5,518 nt of DNA from Clostridia bacterium (GTDB lineage: Bacteria > Bacillota_A > Clostridia > Lachnospirales > Lachnospiraceae): NCBI GenBank assembly GCA_012515365.1, contig JAAYYM010000229.1:1-5518 (forward strand). The letters are read 5' to 3'. The notes beneath the pieces are model-generated. The model saw only the letters and a list, made by a program, of their open reading frames with translations, was not told the DNA's origin and did no database searches. Positions 1 through 2,676 of the stretch are shown piece by piece. Position numbers and translations under genes: made by a program. Position 1 is the stretch's first letter. Each line of letters opens with the position of its first letter.

Positions 1-223
1 CACCAAAGTGTCCTAATACGATAGTTGCTTCTTCAACTGCTGCTGTTGCATCTGCAGGAGCTTCGGCTGTTGCATCCGCTGCTTCAGCAGGAGCTTCTGT
101 TGCTGCTGCCTCTGCCGCGGGAGCTGCCGGCGCTTCTGCAGCGGCATTTCCGGAACAACCAACGATACCTGCAACCATCATTGCTGCTAAAAATAAAGAT
201 ATTACTTTTTTTGACTTCCTCAT
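1..223 (-). CDS. Lipoprotein, N-terminal part (possible ABC-type solute-binding protein), truncated by window edge
   Basis: The minus strand reads from an ATG at 223-221 for 74 codons without a stop and leaves the window at base 1. GGAG (plus-strand CTCC, 231-234) lies seven bases before the ATG and supports this start. The protein begins MRKSKKVISLF, a positively charged n-region, followed by a hydrophobic stretch (residues 8-20). It then has a lipobox ending I-V-G-C with Cys23 as the predicted lipidated residue, so it should be exported and anchored to the outer face of the membrane. Residues about 27-66 are a low-complexity Ala/Pro/Glu/Thr linker with repeated DNA words (GATGCAACAGC and GAAGCTCCTGC each occur twice). 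Folded sequence seems to start at ATIVLGHFG. Such a linker after a lipobox is common in clostridial solute-binding lipoproteins, but the ligand-binding domain is outside the window, so the function is only a guess. Confidence 0.85.
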   Translation of the reverse strand, partial: MRKSKKVISLFLAAMMVAGIVGCSGNAAAEAPAAPAAEAAATEAPAEAADATAEAPADATAAVEEATIVLGHFG

Positions 224-260
224 AGTTCTTCTCCTTTTTCATTTCATAATGCGATTAACT

Positions 261-276
261 GTTAACGTGAATTCAC
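261..276. promoter_or_regulatory. Candidate operator: adjacent palindromes GTTAAC and GTGAATTCAC
   Basis: GTTAAC (261-266) is directly followed by the perfect palindrome GTGAATTCAC (267-276). They sit 38-53 bases upstream of the lipoprotein start codon. This position would suit a dimeric repressor or activator of that gene. No regulator family is identified and a chance palindrome cannot be excluded. Confidence 0.25.
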
Positions 277-389
277 TGATACCAAAATAACATCTTAACG
301 AAATCTTTACACTAGATTAAGTTGTCTGCATATGATAAAATGTTGTTTGAAAATGAACAGGAATTTCATATTATTTTGTCTTTTGACAA

Positions 390-395
390 TATAAT
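390..395 (+). promoter_or_regulatory. Candidate -10 element for the racemase gene
   Basis: A perfect TATAAT at 390-395 lies about 36 bases before the racemase ATG. The best -35 is weak: TTCATA at 365-370, four of six consensus bases with a 19-bp spacer. A consensus TTGACA (383-388) is only one base from the TATAAT, so the two cannot act together, and no good -10 follows that TTGACA at 16-18 bp. The -10 is plausible, the full promoter is not settled. Confidence 0.4.
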
Positions 396-430
396 ATAGG
401 ACTCACCGGTATTTATGGAGGTAAAAGCTA

Positions 431-1123
431 ATGAAAACAATAGGATTAATCGGTGGTATGAGTTGGGAAAGCACAGTTACATATTACCAGATTATTAATG
501 AAACGATTAAAGAGAAGTTTGGCGGATTCCATTCGGCAAAGATTCTTTTATATAGTGTTGATTTTGCTGAGATTGAGGAATGTCAGGCAAAGGGGGAGTG
601 GGACAGAAGTGCAGATATTCTGGCAACTGCGGCTCGGAATCTGGAAAAGGCAGGAGCAGATTTTATTGTTATATGCACCAATACGATGCATAAGGTCGTT
701 CCGCAAATTCAGGAGAGAATATCTATTCCGATTATTCACATTGCAGATGCCACGGCGGAAGAATTGAAAGCACATCATATTCAAAAAGTCGCTCTTCTCG
801 GAACGAAGTATACGATGACCCAGGAGTTTTACAGGGATAGAATTCGGGACAGCGGCATTGATGTTATTATTCCGAATGAGCAGGATGTGGAGCTGGTCAA
901 TCATGTTATTTATGATGAACTTTGTCTTGGAATCATTAATGATTCATCCAGAGATGAATATATCAGGATTATGGAAGCACTAAAGGCACGGGGAGCCGAA
1001 GGAGTCATTCTTGGCTGTACTGAAATAGGGCTTTTAGTACAACAGAAGGATTCGCCGCTTCCGGTCTTTGATACCACGCAGATTCATGCCCGCATGGCAT
1101 CGCTGAAAGCGATTGGGGAATAG
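431..1123 (+). CDS. Aspartate/glutamate racemase family protein (PLP-independent amino-acid racemase)
   Basis: A complete 230-residue protein, the usual length for this family. It should be a cytoplasmic cofactor-independent racemase that interconverts L- and D-amino acids (Asp/Glu or a broader set), supplying D-amino acids for the cell wall or signalling. The N-terminal MKTIGLIGGMSWEST is the family's opening motif. The first catalytic loop reads I-C82-T83-N84-T85-M-H and the second reads G-C196-T-E-I. When aligned with the classical PCNTAH loop, the usual first catalytic Cys falls on T83, while C196 is the second acid/base. As I recall, a Thr/Cys pair of this kind is described in an E. coli L-Asp/Glu-specific racemase and is linked to one-sided specificity. 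The start is supported by GGAGG (417-421) nine bases upstream. The gene appears monocistronic or weakly linked to the small ORF 66 bases downstream. Exact substrate is unknown. Confidence 0.93.
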   Translation: MKTIGLIGGMSWESTVTYYQIINETIKEKFGGFHSAKILLYSVDFAEIEECQAKGEWDRSADILATAARNLEKAGADFIVICTNTMHKVVPQIQERISIPIIHIADATAEELKAHHIQKVALLGTKYTMTQEFYRDRIRDSGIDVIIPNEQDVELVNHVIYDELCLGIINDSSRDEYIRIMEALKARGAEGVILGCTEIGLLVQQKDSPLPVFDTTQIHARMASLKAIGE

Positions 1124-1189
1124 TATTCAGTATTTTTAAGTCGGGATAAAAGGGATACATAAGAAAAATAGTATATTAGGAGGAAAAAG

Positions 1190-1345
1190 ATGTTTCTATT
1201 TGGAAAAAGCAAAGAAAGTGATAATTTTAGAGAAAAAAACGAAAAGGAAAGAAAAGAATCTGAGCAAAAGCAATCCAAAAAAGAAAACAAAAGTGAGTGG
1301 GATAAGTTGATTGAAGGTGATGCATTGGGCTTCTTCGATGATTGA
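1190..1345 (+). CDS. Small highly charged hypothetical protein (51 aa)
   Basis: An ATG at 1190 is preceded by a strong AGGAGG (1178-1183) at six bases, and the frame is open for 51 codons to TGA at 1343-1345. The protein begins MFLFGKSKES. It then has a Lys/Glu-rich stretch (residues about 7-35) likely to be helical or disordered, and ends WDKLIEGDALGFFDD with an acidic/aromatic tail. There is no signal peptide or membrane segment. I do not recognise a family. The good ribosome binding site, the lack of simple repeats and the ordered C-terminus make it more likely a real small protein than noise. It lies 66 bases after the racemase, with no clear terminator between them, so the two may be co-transcribed. 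Confidence 0.7.
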   Translation: MFLFGKSKESDNFREKNEKERKESEQKQSKKENKSEWDKLIEGDALGFFDD

Positions 1346-1457
1346 GAAATGACGAATAATAAGCTTGTTTAAGCCGGATTCAATCAGACAAGTATCTTTC
1401 TTTGGGAGAAGTTCAAATAATGATTTCCGCTTATTAGACTATCTTTCAGAAGCAAAT
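1346..1457 (+). other. Non-coding stretch, possible remnant of a short gene
   Basis: No complete gene is visible. One plus-strand frame (1353-1475) is open for 40 codons to a TAA and looks protein-like (SFFGRSSNNDFRLLDYLSEA) but has no ATG or ribosome binding site. A second frame (1363-1434) reads KYLSLGEVQIMISAY before a TAG. Either could be the tail of a decayed gene; neither is recognised. Confidence 0.3.
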
Positions 1458-1486
1458 TTGCAAAAGAATGCATAAAATGCTACAAT
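1458..1486 (+). promoter_or_regulatory. Promoter of the antitoxin-Fic operon
   Basis: TTGCAA (1458-1463) and TACAAT (1481-1486) are separated by 17 bp. A TG at 1478-1479 gives an extended -10 (TGCTACAAT). This fits a strong housekeeping promoter. The predicted transcript start is near 1493, about 93 bases before the antitoxin ATG, which leaves a fairly long leader. Confidence 0.7.
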
Positions 1487-1496
1487 AAGACTATAA

Positions 1497-1554
1497 ATAA
1501 ATAGGGTGTTATCCCTGATAGTTTTAGCGATAAGCCTACGCTTTCCCTGTTTAT
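1497..1554 (+). promoter_or_regulatory. Foldable leader upstream of the antitoxin-Fic operon
   Basis: The predicted 5' UTR can form a long stem between 1497-1506 and 1545-1554 (10 pairs including one G-U). An inner AGCG/CGCT stem lies at 1526-1529 and 1539-1542. The GGG at 1504-1506 can instead pair with CCC at 1513-1515 in a small hairpin AGGG-tgttat-CCCT. The two folds are mutually exclusive. No known riboswitch class is recognised and folding has not been computed. Confidence 0.3.
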
Positions 1555-1585
1555 ATAAGTACTAAACAAGGAAAGGAGAAAGAGG

Positions 1586-1765
1586 ATGCTTATAATGAAT
1601 AAAATGGAGAGAACAATAAGAAACACTGTAGGATGTATGGCGTTAGAAGGCATGAAATGTACAGAAGAAGAGATTAAAAATCTTAAAAGAATGCTATCCG
1701 GGGAAGTTTCTGCGCGCTCTCTTATTGAGCAATACAAGAAAGAAGCATCTTGTAAAGCAAAATGA
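1586..1765 (+). CDS. VbhA-like antitoxin of a Fic toxin-antitoxin pair
   Basis: A 59-residue protein directly upstream of, and overlapping by ATGA, the Fic toxin gene. Class I Fic toxins are held inactive by a separate small protein whose helix carries the inhibitory motif (S/T)xxxE(G/N); the Glu blocks productive ATP binding in the toxin. Here residues 17-22 read C-M-A-L-E-G, so Glu21 and Gly22 fit while the usual Ser/Thr is Cys17. The rest also fits small VbhA-type antitoxins: a helix with charged residues (TEEEIKNLKRML) followed by SGEVSARSLIEQY. The start at 1586 is chosen because AAAGGAG (1572-1578) is seven bases upstream; ATGs at 1595 and 1604 are alternatives. The frame is intact although the partner toxin is broken. 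Confidence 0.85.
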   Translation: MLIMNKMERTIRNTVGCMALEGMKCTEEEIKNLKRMLSGEVSARSLIEQYKKEASCKAK

Positions 1766-2361
1766 GATATGATTACGATTACGAATACGACCCTAAATAT
1801 TGCTACGCGGGCACTCATATTCTGAAAAACAAACTAAATATAATGAACAACGAGGACTTGGAAGAGGTAGAACGTAAAATCTGCACCGTTATCCGTGCAG
1901 CAATAAAGAATAAGCCACCCAAGGGCGATTTGGATTTTAATTACCTGCTCAAACTTCACAAAAGGCTATTTGCCGATATTTATGACTGGGCAGGTAAAAT
2001 AAGAACGGTGAACATCTCAAAAGGCAATCAATTTTGCCCGACTCAATTTATCAGAGACTACGCAGAAGGGATATTTGATAAGCTGAAAGATGAGAATTAT
2101 CTCCAAGGCTGCGATCCAGGTGCTCTTTCTGAGAGAGTAGCATTTTACCTTTCGTAGATTAACACCATTCATCCTTTCAGAGAAGGAAACGGAAGAGCGC
2201 AACGGCTTTTCATCACAATCATGGTCAATCGCATAGGATATGATTTATTGTTCGATAAAATTACTCAAGAAGAAATGATTAAGGCAAGTGCTGAGGCATT
2301 TGATAAGGAGTATGGTTTAATAACAGAACTTATTCGCAGATGCCTTGTTGAATTATCGTAA
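1762..2361 (+). pseudogene. fic: Fic-family AMP-transferase toxin, interrupted by an in-frame TAG
   Basis: The frame starts at the ATG overlapping the antitoxin stop and would encode about 199 residues, ending at TAA 2359-2361. Fic toxins transfer AMP (or another phosphate-containing group) from a nucleotide to a hydroxyl side chain of target proteins. The N-terminal part has the usual YAGTHILKNKLNI opening, and the core and flap region LHKRLFADIYDWAGKIR...NISKGNQFCPTQFI (about residues 65-97). Codon 132 (2155-2157) is TAG where relatives normally have Glu (YLS-E-IN), which fits a single GAG-to-TAG change. The same frame then continues unbroken with INTIHPFREGNGRAQR, a complete Fic active-site motif with His137. 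Translation would stop at 131 residues, before the catalytic loop, so the product should be inactive unless the stop is read through. There is no strong ribosome binding site of its own; translational coupling to the antitoxin is likely. Confidence 0.92.
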
Positions 2362-2468
2362 TAACTTAGACCTTCCCAAACGGAGAGATTTGTTTTTCGT
2401 TGTAAATATAACTCTACTTTTTTAAAAAGTAAGCGCAATGCTTATGCTACGCTAAATCTGAAAAGTTA
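2362..2468 (+). other. Intergenic spacer after fic, no gene
   Basis: No coding sequence is supported. A near-perfect AT palindrome ACTTTTT-T-AAAAAGT lies at 2416-2430, and GTAAGC/GCTTAT (2429-2434 and 2440-2445) can form a short stem. A weak hairpin UUCC/GGAG followed by TTTGTTTTT (around 2389-2397) could be a poor terminator for the fic operon. Confidence 0.4.
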
Positions 2469-2508
2469 TCCGGTTGGTAAGTATTTGTTGTAGAACTGGA
2501 CTTTTTTT
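2469..2508 (+). terminator. Rho-independent terminator between the fic operon and the CRISPR locus
   Basis: TCCGGTT (2469-2475) pairs with AACTGGA (2494-2500) as a 7-bp stem with one G-U pair and an 18-base loop. Seven T residues follow at 2502-2508. It would end transcripts from the fic side and insulate the small RNA gene that follows. The long loop makes it moderate rather than strong. Confidence 0.5.
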
Positions 2509-2525
2509 GTTGATAATGGTATTAT
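2497..2525 (+). promoter_or_regulatory. Promoter of the crRNA-like RNA
   Basis: TGGACT (2497-2502, four of six -35 consensus bases) and TATTAT (2520-2525, five of six -10 bases) are separated by 17 bp. The predicted start of transcription, 2531-2533, falls exactly at the beginning of the Cas12a repeat. An isolated repeat with a private promoter placed this precisely argues for a dedicated RNA gene and not array debris. Confidence 0.55.
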
Positions 2526-2532
2526 ATTTCAG

Positions 2533-2552
2533 TAATTTCTACTATTGTAGAT
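2533..2552 (+). CRISPR. Single isolated Cas12a-type direct repeat (mature part)
   Basis: TAATTTCTACTATTGTAGAT matches the processed repeat of type V-A crRNAs: AATTT, stem TCTAC (2538-2542), loop TATT (2543-2546), stem GTAGA (2547-2551), then T. This is the pseudoknot/hairpin handle bound and cut by Cas12a. Only one copy is present. The 5' part of a full 36-base array repeat (usually starting GTTT or GTCT) is absent, and no second repeat follows within spacer distance. It is therefore a mini-array remnant or a dedicated guide gene, not a working array. Confidence 0.93.
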
Positions 2553-2573
2553 AGTAAGTGCGTTTTTTAACAC

Positions 2574-2612
2574 AAGCAAGATGTGACAGGTTATGTCATA
2601 TGTTGCTTTTTT
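2574..2612 (+). terminator. Strong intrinsic terminator of the crRNA-like RNA
   Basis: Bases 2574-2588 pair with 2594-2608 around a five-base loop (2589-2593). The stem has 14 pairs with one G-G mismatch (2580/2602) and one G-U pair. The T tract runs 2607-2612. It stops the small RNA two bases before the cas12a -35 box (2615), so the small RNA and cas12a should be separate transcripts. Confidence 0.8.
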
Positions 2613-2614
2613 AA

Positions 2615-2643
2615 TTGACAAAAAGTGTATATCATGATATTGT
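2615..2643 (+). promoter_or_regulatory. Promoter of cas12a
   Basis: A perfect -35 TTGACA (2615-2620) is followed after 17 bp by TATTGT (2638-2643, four of six -10 bases). The predicted start is around 2649-2651, giving a leader of about 26 bases. A strong -35 with a modest -10 fits a promoter that is kept in check by repression. Confidence 0.75.
2629..2640. promoter_or_regulatory. 12-bp perfect palindrome within the cas12a promoter
   Basis: ATATCATGATAT is a perfect palindrome that fills the downstream part of the -35/-10 spacer and overlaps the -10. The position suits a dimeric protein repressor acting in addition to the predicted guide RNA. No regulator is known from this window. Confidence 0.35.
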
Positions 2644-2650
2644 CATAACA

Positions 2651-2663
2651 GCACTTACTTAAA
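2651..2663 (-). promoter_or_regulatory. Predicted Cas12a target site (seed match plus TTTA PAM) in the cas12a leader
   Basis: On the minus strand the sequence reads TTTA (PAM, 2663-2660) followed by AGTAAGTGC (2659-2651), identical to the first nine guide bases of the crRNA-like RNA. The site spans the predicted transcription start and ends one base before the GGAGG ribosome binding site. Cas12a bound here should block open-complex formation or early elongation. Confidence 0.8.
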
Positions 2664-2664
2664 A

Positions 2665-2669
2665 GGAGG
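2665..2669 (+). promoter_or_regulatory. Ribosome binding site of cas12a
   Basis: GGAGG at 2665-2669 is seven bases before the ATG at 2677, an optimal spacing that fixes the cas12a start. It directly abuts the predicted Cas12a target and PAM. Confidence 0.85.
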
Positions 2670-2676
2670 AAAAATT

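Larger units (their letters stand above)
224..430. other. Divergent intergenic region between the lipoprotein and racemase genes
   Basis: No gene is visible in these 207 bases. The region must contain the start signals of two divergent genes. It holds a perfect 10-bp palindrome (267-276) next to a GTTAAC palindrome (261-266), a small inverted repeat TTGTC-TTTT-GACAA (376-389), and a consensus TATAAT (390-395) near the racemase gene. I could not pick a convincing -35/-10 pair for the minus-strand lipoprotein gene. Confidence 0.6.
2532..2612 (+). ncRNA. Predicted crRNA-like cas-regulating RNA (CreR-type) targeting the cas12a promoter
   Basis: This predicted RNA of about 80 nt begins with one Cas12a repeat (2533-2552), continues with a guide-like segment from 2553, and ends with an intrinsic terminator (2574-2612). 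The first nine guide bases, AGTAAGTGC (2553-2561), are identical to the minus strand at 2659-2651 in the cas12a leader. That minus-strand site is immediately preceded by TTTA, a canonical Cas12a PAM. Pairing then breaks: guide positions 10, 11, 14 and 16 mismatch, with only scattered matches after that. For Cas12a, seed-only pairing is expected to allow binding without efficient cutting. The RNA would thus direct Cas12a to repress its own gene. The RNA gene's own copy of the seed is preceded by AGAT, not a PAM, so it should be spared. Cas-regulating RNAs of this logic are known for some type I and V-A systems; this example is inferred from sequence. Confidence 0.82.

Noticed and set aside
25..225. 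Leu-rich plus-strand open frame at the left edge
   Set aside because: It is the antisense of the Ala/Pro/Glu-rich lipoprotein linker; the minus-strand frame has a lipobox and a ribosome binding site.
383..395. TTGACA plus TATAAT read as one promoter before the racemase
   Set aside because: The two consensus boxes are only one base apart, so they cannot form a -35/-10 pair.
548..904. Minus-strand open frame inside the racemase gene
   Set aside because: It lies fully opposite a well-supported family gene and has no recognisable motifs.
1480..1818. Minus-strand open frame with hydrophobic segments opposite the antitoxin
   Set aside because: It overlaps the antitoxin, fic start and promoter; the hydrophobic runs come from reading antisense AT-rich codons.
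2428..2436. Second near-copy of the guide seed (AGTAAGCGC, eight of nine bases) upstream of the small RNA
   Set aside because: It has a mismatch inside the seed and is preceded by AAAA, not a TTTV PAM, so it is unlikely to be a Cas12a target.
2484..2496. Possible second degenerate Cas12a repeat (TTGTAGA at 2488-2494)
   Set aside because: Only the 3' stem arm resembles the repeat; the TCTAC arm and AATTT are missing, and the sequence is better explained as part of a terminator hairpin.
2533..2676. A functional CRISPR array upstream of cas12a
   Set aside because: Only one repeat is present, the 5' part of a full-length repeat is absent, and a terminator follows where a second repeat would be expected.
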